Part shown: piece by piece, positions 48,389-59,200 of the stretch
Numbering within the stretch: position 1 is the first letter of the stretch
Layout of the letters: each line of letters opens with the position of its first letter
NCBI RefSeq assembly: GCF_003353065.1
Contig: NZ_CP027806.1
Coordinates: 2,996,501 to 3,060,500, forward strand
Direction: 5' to 3'
Length of the DNA stretch: 64,000 bases
Source of the DNA: Cyclonatronum proteinivorum
GTDB lineage: Bacteria; Bacteroidota; Rhodothermia; Balneolales; Cyclonatronaceae
Program-made: the position numbers and the translations under genes
Notes under the pieces: model-generated
What the model was told of the DNA's origin: nothing
Seen by the model: only the letters and a program-made list of their open reading frames with translations
Database searches by the model: none

Positions 48389-49945
48389 TTAGTAACCAGG
48401 ATTCTGTGTAAGATTAGGATTTGCAGCAATCTGATTGAACGGAATCGGGAAAACATTTCTGAAGGCTTCAGAAACTTCTTTTTCCCACCAGGCGTCGTTG
48501 AAACGTGTTTCACCCTGATGTCCGGCAAAACGAATCTGATCCTGACGTCTCCAGATTTCCGTGTAGAGCTCACGACCCCGCTCAGCAAGGAGCTTATCAT
48601 CATCAAGGGTTGCAAAGGCAGCAACACCGGCACGGTCACGAATCTGATTGATATTCATGAGTGCATCTGAAATGTTCCCCTGACGGTACTGAGCTTCCGC
48701 AAGCGAAAGAATGGCATCTGCAAAGCGGAATACAGGAAAGTCGTTATCAAGTTCCGGTGTTGCACCGATGGCATACTCAAACTTGTTGAAACGAACGCCC
48801 TGCTGACGCGAAATAGCGCCTGTCATGCGGATAGCGTCAATTTCGGGCGTAAGCACGATATGGTGACCGGGTCCGATTTCGTCATCGATCAGAGGGTTAC
48901 CGCCAATGTCAAACTGTGGGCCTTCAAGGAAGCCCTGACGGCGTACATCATCTTCTTCAAACGACTCGTAAAAAGCCTGAAGGCTTGTATAGCCATTCCA
49001 GGGCTGATCCTGGAAGTTGAAGGTTTGCTGATGTGCATAATGCAGCGTCATCTTGTGCATGTTGAAACCGGGCAGGAACACTGAATCATAAGGAATCGCA
49101 AAGATGGTTTCTGTAGAACCTGAGTTGTTTGTGGCAAAGTTATCAAAGAAGTTTGCCATCAAAGCAAAGTTTCCGGAATCAACAATCTCCTGAAACTGTG
49201 TTTCAGCGTCAGCCCATCGGGCTGTACCTGTATATGTTTCTGCATTCAGGTAGAGCTTGCCAAGAAGGAAATGTGCGGCGTATTTGTTGAAACGTCCATA
49301 GCTACCGCGTGGATCATCTGAGATGAGATCAACGGTTGCAAGCAACTCCGATTCAACAAAATCAAACACCTGCTGACGGCCTGCCTGAAAATCAGGATTG
49401 TTTGCAGGTTGTTCAGGCGTATTGGCGAAGTCATCGATGATTGGTACGTTGCCAAAGTTGTCGAGCAGGAAGTAGTAGTAGAATGCTCTCATGGCACGAA
49501 GCTCAGCAATGAAAGCTTCTGCAAGCTCAGGATCCGCTGTACCAGCTTCAACTGCGCTTTCAAACTGGAAAATCAGCCGGTTGGTATTGCTTACACCGGA
49601 AAACAGGAAGTTCCAGGAACCGTTGGTAGGACCATGCTCGCTGTCAATAGTGTGGCGATGTGCCTGCACCCAAATACCACCGTCATCCCAGTCAGCACCC
49701 TTAACAGGGATTGCAGCTTCATCAGACGAAACGATATTGAGCGCAAACAGCCCGCCGTGGTTTTGCCAGGCAGCAAGCGTGGTGTACGCATCTCCAAGCG
49801 CTGCAATGAATTCCTCTTCTGTTTGGAAGAAGGTTTCATCAGTCAGTTCGCTCGGGATATTTTCGGTAAGGTCTGTACATGCAAAGCCGAACCAAACAGC
49901 CAGTACACTTATCGAAAATGTTTTAAGAAAAGATGATTTATTCAT
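48389..49945 (-). CDS. SusD/RagB-family outer-membrane lipoprotein
   Basis: Surface lipoprotein that captures the substrate and acts as the lid of a SusC transporter. Lipobox GFAC (Cys23) is followed by the family N-terminus (ENIPSELTDETFFQTEEEF). Helical TPR-like segments include LRAMRAFYYYFLLDNFGNVPI. The C-terminus has the typical RGRELYTEIWRRQDQIRF-type element (seen as RGRELYTEIWRRQD) and ends in NPNLTQNPGY. The 518-aa length is normal. It lies 24 bp after susC. The substrate is unknown: no glycoside hydrolase or peptidase is in the cluster. Confidence 0.94.
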   Translation of the reverse strand: MNKSSFLKTFSISVLAVWFGFACTDLTENIPSELTDETFFQTEEEFIAALGDAYTTLAAWQNHGGLFALNIVSSDEAAIPVKGADWDDGGIWVQAHRHTIDSEHGPTNGSWNFLFSGVSNTNRLIFQFESAVEAGTADPELAEAFIAELRAMRAFYYYFLLDNFGNVPIIDDFANTPEQPANNPDFQAGRQQVFDFVESELLATVDLISDDPRGSYGRFNKYAAHFLLGKLYLNAETYTGTARWADAETQFQEIVDSGNFALMANFFDNFATNNSGSTETIFAIPYDSVFLPGFNMHKMTLHYAHQQTFNFQDQPWNGYTSLQAFYESFEEDDVRRQGFLEGPQFDIGGNPLIDDEIGPGHHIVLTPEIDAIRMTGAISRQQGVRFNKFEYAIGATPELDNDFPVFRFADAILSLAEAQYRQGNISDALMNINQIRDRAGVAAFATLDDDKLLAERGRELYTEIWRRQDQIRFAGHQGETRFNDAWWEKEVSEAFRNVFPIPFNQIAANPNLTQNPGY

Positions 49946-49969
49946 AGTGATTGTACTTCTTTATAATTA

Positions 49970-52900
49970 TTAGAATCCGAGACTTACGCCAAATACGAAT
50001 GACCTTTGTGTAAACCACTGATCACGGCGTTCAATTCCCGGAGCGAGCGGATTTGGCGCACCTGCACGACTTGCATTATCCGTATTACCGGTATCAGCAA
50101 AACGAACGTCAGGATCTACCCCTGAATAGTTTGTGAGGGTAAGCAGGTTGTTTGCAGCTGCATAAATACGCAGGCTTCTGAACACAGACTCAGGAGAAGT
50201 CGGTACAGTGTAACCGATGGTTACGTTCTCGAGACGGAAGAAAGAGGCGTCCTCCACCTGGAAACTGGAAAACTGCGGCGACTCCACCAGCTCAGGAATA
50301 TCGAGCGTGCTTCTCATCACATTACGGGAGGTAATGAAGAAAGCATTACGGTGGAAAATGTCGAAGCTGTTTACCATATCATGACCGAAAGCACCGCGCC
50401 AGAACATGCTGAAATCCCAGTTGTTGTAGCGAACATTGTTGGTCCAGCTCAGTTCGAAATCAGGAAGACCATTTCCGATAACCTGACGGGAGGCATCACC
50501 GAGGGCACGCATGCCATCTGTATCGAGCTCTTCACCGTCTGGTGTGAGGAACAACCACTCGCCATTCTCACCAATGCGGGAGAATTTCCAGCCCCAGATG
50601 TCACCAATTTTGCGGCCTTCGTCTACACGAATCATAGGCGTATCGTTGAGACCGGGCGCACCTACGTTTGCAATAGTCTGGCGACCAGCGGCATAACGCT
50701 CAAGCGTAGAGGTGTTGGTGGCAAATGTAATGCCTGTGGTCCAGGTCAGGTCGCGGCTGCGGATGGCATCATAGCTAACAGCTGCTTCAAAACCGTTGTT
50801 TGAAACCTCAGCGGCGTTGATCCATGTAGTCGGAGCCTGATTTGGCGGAACAGGAACATTGATTTCGAGAAGAAGGTCATCCGTTGTGCTGCGATAGTAA
50901 TCCAATGAACCGCGAAGACGGGCATCAAGGAAAGCAAAATCGACACCGGCGTTAAGCTCGCGCTTAACTTCCCATTTGAGATCCGGGTTGGCGTTCGTAA
51001 CAGGTCCGATTGAAGGGACGAAATTTCCGTCAACCAGGAATGCTGAACCTGAGCTGAAGCGCTGCTGCGAAAGACCGTTGAACGGCGCATCTGTACCGGT
51101 CTCACCGTAGCTGACACGTGCTTTAAGCTGATCAACTCCTTCAATGCTGACAAGATTAGTGATTTCAAGACCACCGCTTACGGCGAAGAATGTACCCCAT
51201 TTGTTGTCAACACCGAAGCGTGAAGAACCTTCACGACGAACAGCTGCAGACAGGAAGTAGGTATCATCAATCACGAAGTTGGTACGACCAAAGAAACCGA
51301 TGAGGCGGTTTTCATTGCGGAATGTGCTTACCGTACCTTCGCCCCGGCCAAATTCACGGGCTTCGAAGATGTTGTTCCAGCCGAAGCTGTCGTTGATAAA
51401 ATCACCGCCTTCAGCGAAGAAAACATCATCCTGAAAGTCCTGCCAGGAATAGCCTGTTGTTGCTTCAAAACGGACGTTGCCGAAAGAGCGGTCATAGTTC
51501 AGAACACCTTCAAAGAGGTCATTGCGGGAATCGAATGATTCACGGATAGCTAAACCATTACGTCCGGCACCACGGAAAAGAGCTGTCTTTTCATAATATT
51601 CTCCGTACAGACGGCTGAAAGACTGACGCGCATAGAAAAGAGAACCGGAAAGACCGGGCACATAATCATCAAACATGTACTCGGCGCGGAAACCAAGGTT
51701 CATTCTTGTTGACTCAGCCTCAAGCGTAGATTGCTCGTTGATAGCAACCGGATTGAAGTAATCGAAGAATGTTTGCTGGAAGAATGATCCGTCTGCATTC
51801 CTGATGGGAGCTGTTGGGTTAAACAGCGCTGCATAGCGGAAAACCTCACCTAATCCGATTTTCTCATCACGATCAGTGACTGCAACAGTTGTGTTCAGAC
51901 GCAAACGATTGTTTAGTGCGCGATGCGTCAGATTTAAACGTGTGTTCAGCTGCTGACGACCGGAGCCGATCTGAATAGACTGAATATCACGGTATGAACC
52001 GGACACAGAATAGGTCGTTTGATTATTTCCACCGGAAATGTTCAGGCTATGCGTTTGCGTGACACCTGTTTGGGTAACTTCATCAAACCAGTTGGTTTCG
52101 TTGCCCAAATCGTTTGGCAGTGCATCGGGATCAGCAGATACGAAATTGCGGTACTGCTCAGCTGATAACACTTCGAGTTTATTACCAACAGTGGAGATTG
52201 AAACCTGACCGGTATATTGTACACTGATAGGCTGATCACCTACACCAGAGCGGGTTGTTACAAGAATTACACCATTTGCTCCACGGGTTCCGTAAATAGC
52301 GGCTGCAGAAGCATCTTTCAGGACGGTCATTGACTCAATATCATTAGGATCGACCGTATTGAGATCTGCACCGGCAATACCATCAATTACAACAAGAGGT
52401 GACTGATTGGCACCAAGAGTTGACAGACCACGCAGGCGGATATCGAAATCAGCATTCGGGTCGCCACCCGGACGGGATACTGACAAACCTGCCACCTTAC
52501 CCTGAAGGAGCTGCTGCGAGTCATTGATGTTGCCGCTTTGGAAATCAGCAGCTGTAATGGTTGATACAGCACTGGTGATTTCAGACTCACGCTGTGTACC
52601 GTAACCTACAACTACAACATTATCGAGCTCACGGACATCAGCATTCAAGGCAACATCGACACGGGTTCTGCCATCAATATTGACTGACAGCGTTTGATAT
52701 CCGACTGAAGAAAAAATCAGCGTATTCAGATCTGAGGGTACATTTAATGTGTACTCCCCATCAATATTTGTTGAAGTACCGATTGTTGTACCGGTTGCTT
52801 CCAGAGAACCCTGAACGATAACGGTAACACCGATCAGCGGTTCGCCATCAGAGGCATCCGTTACAACCCCTGAAACCTGCACTCTTTGCTGCGCTTCTGC

Positions 52901-53062
52901 AGTTTGTACCTGTACGACAAACAACAGAAACAAAGCGGTCAGAATAGCAGTCATTAATCCGGTTGGTTTCAGGCATTTTCGCAGACCGCTATCGGACTGC
53001 AAAGACGAACGCTGAAAGCCGGCATCCTGTAGCTTTTCTTTGCTCATAAGTAAATGATCCAT
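49970..53062 (-). CDS. SusC/RagA-family TonB-dependent transporter
   Basis: Outer-membrane TonB-dependent channel of 1,030 aa. The signal peptide is at about 37-57 after a 36-residue leader (MSKEKL at M6 is a possible later start). A carboxypeptidase-D-like regulatory domain follows (about 61-145, VSGVVTDASDGEPLIGVTV). Then comes the SusC-specific VVVVGYGTQRE segment and the plug (about 160-275, LSGLSTLG-type and DASAAAIYGTRGANGV). The rest is a 22-strand barrel ending in FVFGVSLGF. It pairs with the SusD gene 24 bp downstream. Two LacI-type operator-like sequences sit upstream at 53182-53242. Confidence 0.95.
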   Translation of the reverse strand: MDHLLMSKEKLQDAGFQRSSLQSDSGLRKCLKPTGLMTAILTALFLLFVVQVQTAEAQQRVQVSGVVTDASDGEPLIGVTVIVQGSLEATGTTIGTSTNIDGEYTLNVPSDLNTLIFSSVGYQTLSVNIDGRTRVDVALNADVRELDNVVVVGYGTQRESEITSAVSTITAADFQSGNINDSQQLLQGKVAGLSVSRPGGDPNADFDIRLRGLSTLGANQSPLVVIDGIAGADLNTVDPNDIESMTVLKDASAAAIYGTRGANGVILVTTRSGVGDQPISVQYTGQVSISTVGNKLEVLSAEQYRNFVSADPDALPNDLGNETNWFDEVTQTGVTQTHSLNISGGNNQTTYSVSGSYRDIQSIQIGSGRQQLNTRLNLTHRALNNRLRLNTTVAVTDRDEKIGLGEVFRYAALFNPTAPIRNADGSFFQQTFFDYFNPVAINEQSTLEAESTRMNLGFRAEYMFDDYVPGLSGSLFYARQSFSRLYGEYYEKTALFRGAGRNGLAIRESFDSRNDLFEGVLNYDRSFGNVRFEATTGYSWQDFQDDVFFAEGGDFINDSFGWNNIFEAREFGRGEGTVSTFRNENRLIGFFGRTNFVIDDTYFLSAAVRREGSSRFGVDNKWGTFFAVSGGLEITNLVSIEGVDQLKARVSYGETGTDAPFNGLSQQRFSSGSAFLVDGNFVPSIGPVTNANPDLKWEVKRELNAGVDFAFLDARLRGSLDYYRSTTDDLLLEINVPVPPNQAPTTWINAAEVSNNGFEAAVSYDAIRSRDLTWTTGITFATNTSTLERYAAGRQTIANVGAPGLNDTPMIRVDEGRKIGDIWGWKFSRIGENGEWLFLTPDGEELDTDGMRALGDASRQVIGNGLPDFELSWTNNVRYNNWDFSMFWRGAFGHDMVNSFDIFHRNAFFITSRNVMRSTLDIPELVESPQFSSFQVEDASFFRLENVTIGYTVPTSPESVFRSLRIYAAANNLLTLTNYSGVDPDVRFADTGNTDNASRAGAPNPLAPGIERRDQWFTQRSFVFGVSLGF

Positions 53063-53609
53063 ACAATTAGTTCACGTTTTTGCTTTTGAACGTTACTTCC
53101 CTCAAACAGTCGTATTGGCTTATAAGGAATGAATAACGCTTGAAAGTCTTTGATGACCTTACAAAGACAGCTGCAAATATATAAAAGCGCTTCCAATTAG
53201 TAAAAATTATTTTCACAAATTTATTGACTGAAAACGCTTACAAAACAGGCAAAGCAACCCTGAATGAGCTGCGAAATAAGCTTTTCAAGCTACTGTAATA
53301 AATACACTTAAGCAATATATTCAAACATCAATAAACTAATAGTGATATTAGCATATAAATGCACGATTTATTATATTTTTTGGGAATGTGTCGGCGTCAA
53401 TATCTAACAACCCTATTAAAATTAGTTAATGTGCAATTTCCGCTACATCACAATAGCTCGTATTTGGTGCAAAAACAAGCAAAGGTAACGTTGCTCATTT
53501 AATGACAACACCCTATCAGCAGGTTACAAAAGTATAACGTTCCAAATACATTTCAACTAAAATAAAGGTGTATCCTGCATGATTGATATCGTGTTATTTA
53601 CTTTTACCT
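53063..53609. other. 547-bp upstream region of susC
   Basis: AT-rich spacer between the RnfD-like gene and susC, both read leftward. The susC promoter must be here. Apart from the operator-like dyads at 53182-53242 I see no gene or RNA. Confidence 0.55.
53182..53242. promoter_or_regulatory. Candidate LacI-type operators upstream of susC
   Basis: TAAAAGCGCTTCCA (53182-53195) and TGAAAACGCTTACA (53229-53242) resemble the LacI-family/cre consensus TGWAANCGNTNWCA, each with central CG and 4-5 matching half-site positions. Their centres are 47 bp apart. They lie about 120-180 bp upstream of the susC start. No LacI-type regulator is in the window. Confidence 0.35.
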
Positions 53610-54458
53610 TTATGTTGACACTACGGTTTGCGCTGAAATATTTTCTCCTTCACGTTTTTTCTTTCGTTCATTAAGATAATCTTCTACTACAAGTGCGATG
53701 GGGCCAATGATGAAAAGCGCATAAAACGGTGCATATACAAATTCATTCAAACGCATAACCATCTCAAGAGCTGCAATTAGAAAAGCAACCAGCATCCTAC
53801 CGTTTCTTGTTGATACGGTTGTTTTAGGATCTGTCATCATAAACAGCACGAACAACTGATACATAGGGCCCGTCATCGGTGCGATTTCCGCAACCCAGCT
53901 ATGACCTGTATAGAGACTTCTGATGTACCCAAAAATTAAAAATGAAGCTATGTATACAAATGTGATGTGGAAGCGCTTGATTTTCCATAAAGTTGCAAGG
54001 CCTACCAGCCATATCAACAGCATAGCCCACATATTACTCCCCCACTGAATGCTAAGAACTGCCGCGCTGTCAGAAGCAATAATCAGCAGTATCACAATCC
54101 CAAAATTTGTGGGGTTCCATATATGACGCCCCTTGTACCGCAGCACATATTTGGAAGCAATAGAAATAGCAGCACACAAAGCAAAAGGCCAGAAAAAAGG
54201 CGACCTTACCAAAATACCGGCACTGATCCCGGAAACATAAGCACTTGTCATATCCCGTGTTTTTCCAAACATGGCGTAATGCAGAATGGCTTCAGTAAGA
54301 AAGCTAAACCCAATCGCCATGAGCAGTTTCTGCCAGGAATCTAAAATCCCGAATGAAAGGTGCGCCGCAAGCAGGATTCCGGTGATGAGTATGGGTCCTA
54401 TATAAACTTTTGGCAGCGAGAAAGCGGGCTGTGGTAAGGGCAGTGCAGTGTTACTCAT
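53610..54458 (-). CDS. RnfD/NqrB-like membrane protein (orphan)
   Basis: Polytopic membrane protein of 282 aa with about eight to ten hydrophobic segments. It resembles the NQR2/RnfD family: SGISAGILVRSP, HIWNPTNFGI (RnfD has a similar NPxxFG) and LFMMTDPKTTVSTRNGR (RnfD: MATDPVTS...NKGR). The covalent-FMN motif of RnfD and NqrB (Ser/Asp-Gly-Ala-Thr) is absent, and no other Rnf or Nqr subunit is nearby. It may therefore bind a flavin differently or have another role. It starts 3 bp after the stop of the 601-aa CRTAC1-type gene, so the two are surely one transcript. I infer a membrane partner for that protein. Confidence 0.72.
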   Translation of the reverse strand: MSNTALPLPQPAFSLPKVYIGPILITGILLAAHLSFGILDSWQKLLMAIGFSFLTEAILHYAMFGKTRDMTSAYVSGISAGILVRSPFFWPFALCAAISIASKYVLRYKGRHIWNPTNFGIVILLIIASDSAAVLSIQWGSNMWAMLLIWLVGLATLWKIKRFHITFVYIASFLIFGYIRSLYTGHSWVAEIAPMTGPMYQLFVLFMMTDPKTTVSTRNGRMLVAFLIAALEMVMRLNEFVYAPFYALFIIGPIALVVEDYLNERKKKREGENISAQTVVST

Positions 54459-54461
54459 AAA

Positions 54462-56267
54462 CTATAGTGCGTCAGGTTCGGTAATTTGGTGTGTAATGTT
54501 GATGGCGGGAGACGGAAGTTGCTGTACGATTCCTGAAGGCCATCGAATCTCAGCTTTATGGGTTTCAGCTGCATTTCCAATGCCGAAATGCAGCGCTCGT
54601 TGACTCTGTGAACTGAAGGCGTCTCCGGCGTGTACTGTTTTGAGATGTCGCCCCCCCTCCCATTCAATCAGAATCTGCGCGCCGATTGCGCTGCGGTTGC
54701 TAATCGTGCCGGTCAGATCAAAAGCGACCCAGTTGTGCTCCGGGTTTACATGATTCCTGTATATTTTAACCGGACCGTTCTGATTGGCTACAATCAGATC
54801 AGGAGAGCCGGTTCCGAATAAATCGGCATAGGCAACGGCACGGCTGTCGAGCTGAAGCTGCCCGCCAACAGCTGCAGCAACTTCGCGAAAGCGCCCGGCG
54901 CCGTCATTCATCCAGATTTTATTAAACTGATAGCCGGAAAAAGTCCTTCCTTCCATCGCGGGCCAGTTGTTGGCATCCATGATGATCGCCCGGTTTCCGC
55001 CAACTACCTTTGCATAATCATACCAGTAATCGGTATCCGGTGTGTCGGAAACGTAGCCGTTGGCCACATACAAATCCACAAAACCGTTGTTGTTAAGGTC
55101 CACAAAGCGTCCGCCATATCCCCACTCTCCTATCTCCACACCCATATTGCTTGCCAGGTTGCGGAACCGCAGCCGCTCACCTCCTGACCTGCGGGACGGC
55201 ACCCAAAGATTGTTACCCTGCATGAGCACGCCGGCTTCTGAAATATTGGTAACATAAATCGCCAGCTGCCCCTGATTCAGCACATCCCCAAACGATACAC
55301 TCATACCGCTTTTGGGCACAAAGCCAAGGCCTGCAGACTCCCCCGTATTCACAAATCCGGTTCCGTTGTCGTTAAGGAAGAGTTCATCCACGCCGTAATC
55401 GTTGGCGAGCATAAGGTCGGGATACCCCGATCCGTTCACATCAGCTGCCGCAGCAGCCAGGGTCCAGCGGCGCGATACAAGCAGCCCCGCCTGCTCAGCT
55501 ACTTCTACAAAAGTGCCGTCTCCCTGATTTTCAAACAAGTAGTTGCGCCCGCCATTGGTTGCATATTCGTAACTGTCCGGCATGATCCGGGTATGTTCAA
55601 GATTCCAGAAGTTTACATCTTCATGAAAATAACCACCCACAAATAAGTCAATAAAGCCATTTCCGTTGTAATCCAGCCAAACGGCGGTATTCGCATTCAT
55701 CCATCCAGCTGACGCCAGACCCGACTCCGCGGTGACATCCCTGAACCCCTGCCCGTTTTCATTCCGGAATAACTGCAGGCGTCCCCACTTGTAAATCAGC
55801 AGGTCTTCATAGCCCGAGTTGTTGAAATCTCCCCAGATTGCGCCCATGGATACGCCGTTTTCTTCATCATTCACGAAAGCAAGACCCATCTCAGCAGCGA
55901 CATCGGTGAAGGTTCCGTCGCCATTGTTTCGGTAGAGCGCGTTCGGACTGCCGAACAAGCTGTTAGTCAGGTAGAAATCCTGAAGGCCATTATTGTTGAA
56001 GTCCGCTACAGCAACCGAAGCCCCAACCGATGAAATCTGCGGCAGTATGTGTTCCAGACGCGGATCAAGGCTTGAGCGCTGATGCACAAAGTTTACCCCA
56101 ACCTGAGCGGTCACGTCTTCCAGAAAGAACCCGTAGCGCGCAATCGCGTCTTCCATGTCTTCAAATATTTCCGGACCCTTGTCCAGCTGCCGCATCGCCA
56201 TGGGCACCATCAGTAATCCAATGAAGAAAATCGTGATGAATATCTGAGCTACTTTTTGTCGGTTCAT
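54462..56267 (-). CDS. CRTAC1-family FG-GAP/UnbV protein
   Basis: A 601-aa single-propeller member of the CRTAC1 family. The N-terminal hydrophobic segment (about 8-26) has no lipobox, so it is probably an uncleaved anchor or signal peptide. FG-GAP loops include DFNNNGLQDF, DFNNSGYEDL, DYNGNGFIDL, DVNGSGYPDL and DLNNNGFVDL. The C-terminal ASPIC/UnbV domain is at about 510-590 (ISNRSAIGAQILIEWEGG, LHFGIGNAAETHKAEIRWPSG). It is 25 bp after the TPR fusion gene and 3 bp before the RnfD-like gene. Probably faces the periplasm or outside. Confidence 0.88.
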   Translation of the reverse strand: MNRQKVAQIFITIFFIGLLMVPMAMRQLDKGPEIFEDMEDAIARYGFFLEDVTAQVGVNFVHQRSSLDPRLEHILPQISSVGASVAVADFNNNGLQDFYLTNSLFGSPNALYRNNGDGTFTDVAAEMGLAFVNDEENGVSMGAIWGDFNNSGYEDLLIYKWGRLQLFRNENGQGFRDVTAESGLASAGWMNANTAVWLDYNGNGFIDLFVGGYFHEDVNFWNLEHTRIMPDSYEYATNGGRNYLFENQGDGTFVEVAEQAGLLVSRRWTLAAAAADVNGSGYPDLMLANDYGVDELFLNDNGTGFVNTGESAGLGFVPKSGMSVSFGDVLNQGQLAIYVTNISEAGVLMQGNNLWVPSRRSGGERLRFRNLASNMGVEIGEWGYGGRFVDLNNNGFVDLYVANGYVSDTPDTDYWYDYAKVVGGNRAIIMDANNWPAMEGRTFSGYQFNKIWMNDGAGRFREVAAAVGGQLQLDSRAVAYADLFGTGSPDLIVANQNGPVKIYRNHVNPEHNWVAFDLTGTISNRSAIGAQILIEWEGGRHLKTVHAGDAFSSQSQRALHFGIGNAAETHKAEIRWPSGIVQQLPSPAINITHQITEPDAL

Positions 56268-56292
56268 TTTTGGGAAGGGTTTCTTTACAGCA

Positions 56293-59200
56293 TCAGGGGG
56301 TGTTACGGCGGGTATCGGGGTTGAGCAGCAAGGCTGAGCGGAATGCCTCGGGTGTCACATAGCGGGTGTGGAAATTCACCCAGTCTTCGGGGAAGCGCTG
56401 AAACACGGGGTCATCCTGAAGGCGCCCGCCGCGGACGTACTCGTAATCAGACTGCCCGTGATACGGCAGGGGAAGCACCGTCATGCCGGCTTCGGTATTA
56501 TAGTCGCCATCTTTCACCCAGCCGACATTTACCAGTATAAAACTGCGCTGCATGCCCGTCTCGGGCTCGCCGGGCGAGCGGTACTCCAGTACGAGCTCAT
56601 CACCGGCGTTCATGATCGCATAGCGGTCGTCGGTTTCGGCCAGCAGCTCGGTCACGTCACCGAAGCGGGTGTAGTAGCCTTCGAGGTCGCGCCAGCGCTG
56701 ATTGGTGCTCGTAATTTCAGCATAATCAGGCAGATTGGGCAGCAGGCTGTCCGCGTGATTCCAGCGCGAAAAGCCGCGGTACCGGAGCTCCATGCGCTCT
56801 GCAGGCAGCTCACGCAGGGTCATTTGGGCATCCGGCATGCGCGCGGCTTTGCGGATGGCGTCCCAGTAGATTTCAGAAGTCGTGTGCAGGCGCAGTCTCC
56901 GGTCACTTTCGTCCGGAAATACGCCGGTGAGATCCATGAGAATCGATTTTTGCTTTCCGGCCGGAATCCCGTAGTTCTCGTGCAGCACCTGCCAGCCTCC
57001 GCTGCCGTCCGCAACCTCAACCATAAGGCCGCTTGGAGAATCAAAACTACTCTGACTCAGCATCAGGTTGATGGAGCTGTCCGTCGGACGCAGCCAGCCC
57101 TGCAGCACCAGCCATTCACCAAGACCCTGATCTACGCTCTCCCCGATCTCAATTTCGATATAGTGCGGCTGCACAAGTCCCTGAAATTTAGTCTTGCGGA
57201 AAGGCGCGATGTGCTCCCCGTTCGGCTGCGCAACGGTAGCACTCAGGTCGGTGCCATGCATGTCCCGAACCCCTGCAACCGGGACCGGCTCGCTAAGGAG
57301 TCGTTCGGTGAGATCGGGCGCGGGGAACACGAAACGCTCGTCAATAAAGAGCTCCGTGCCAACCGGATGATCAACCGCTATCAGGCTGAGATGGTCGAAA
57401 TAGTGTGTTTCCCAAAGCTCAGCGGTCACGCGCAAATCGTACACGCCGTCAACCGGCTGAAGCAAACCGGCAGGTATTCGCACCCGGTCTTCGGTCTGAA
57501 TCACGCCCGCTGTTTCGAGCGCATTTATGCGAAGCCCGAGCGGTGAACGCCAGATCAGGTCAGTGATAAAATGAATTTTTTCGCCGTCATTAGTGAACAG
57601 CCACGGACATGACCCCTTCAGCACCTGTTCATTGAAAATCGTTGAACCTAAGCCCAACTCTGCAAACTCAGCCTGTACGGAGCCGTTTGGCCAGATAATC
57701 CGCAGCATCTCGGCTTCTTCGTAGGTCCCCAGACCAAAATGCACAATGGGTGAGCTGATGAGTTGTTTCTGATACAGCAGGCCCGAGCGGATTTCCATCT
57801 CACCGCCAATGCCGAACGTATTAATGCGCGCATCCCCTTCGCCTCCGGAAGCCCGTGCGCGAATGGAGTAGGCGTTGTAGTTTTTGGTACCTGCATTCAT
57901 CCACTCCAAAGCTTCACCGGCGGGACCCGTGCCGACAAAATCAAGGCGCTCGTTACCATCTACATCATAAATGGACGTCACCCATCCAAAATCGGGCAGC
58001 TCCAAAGCCTGAAACGTAAAATCCGAATCGCTTAGCAGCACGGTTGTTCTTTCGGGGGTTGAAAGGACAACATCCAGACTGCCATTGTTGTCCACATCGG
58101 TCACGAACAGCGTAGTTGTCGCGGGGGTTTTGGGGGATGTGTTTCCGGGCGCATCAAACAGCCGTATGCGATCCCAGCTATCGTATCGTGACGCATACCG
58201 AAGGACTTCGACGGCACCTTCTGTGGTCGCAAACGCAATTTCGAAGTAGCCATTGGCATTGAGATCCCCGACGGCAATTGCGGCAGCATCATTCACCTGT
58301 GGGAAGCCTTCCGGAAGCATGAAGGCGTTTCCCGTGAGATTGCGGTACATCACCAGGCTGCCGTCTTCCTGAAGAAAAACGCCGTCAGCGGTACCATCCC
58401 CGTTGAAATCGGCCCAGCGGACATCCCGCACATTTCGGGTCTGCGGGAAAAGGTTCAGGCGCCCAAAGGTGCCGTCCGACTGATTGATGAGCGCAAAGAC
58501 CGGTCCGCTTTTGGGGGCAAGAATCAAGTCGAGATCACCGTCAAGGTCAACATCCGCGGGCCAGACCCCGAAGTAGCTGTCATTGCGAAGCGCCGCAGGA
58601 AGCCCGAGCGTTGCTGAAATGTCGGTGAAGCTGCGGTCGTCCTCCTGACGGTACAGCCGGAAACCATCGGTGCCCGCAAGTGCGATGTCGTTGCGGAAGT
58701 TGTAGTTGAAATCAATCTCGGCCATGACTGCAGGATGCAGCAGCGCGTCCGTTTGTCCGGGATAAGGAAGCCGGGTTTCCGCATCCAGGATCAGATGACC
58801 GTCAGCGATGTGTACGGTAAACGGGGGAAATTCTTCCAGCAGGGTCGCACCTTTGAGCAGGGAAGCCTGTGCGAAATCTTCAGGCGTTTGCGGATGGAAA
58901 CGAACCCCCATATCAGGATCCGCAACGCGGAATTCGGGACGCGGCAGCCAGATAAACTCGGTAATCAGAAATCCGACTTCGGTCGGCGGAAACTGAATCC
59001 GAAGCACATCATCCTGAAAAACCGGCGTGGGCTCAATCATGTTGCGCAGAAATACGAGCTCGAAGGTAATCTCAGAAAAGTCACCTTCTTCCGCAAACAT
59101 CAGCAGCATTTCCAGCTGTTCGGTTGCATCTTCATCCCAGCCTTGCTGCAGTTCACCAAGTTTCCGCAGGGCTTCTTCGAGCTCAGGCTGCATGCGGTTG

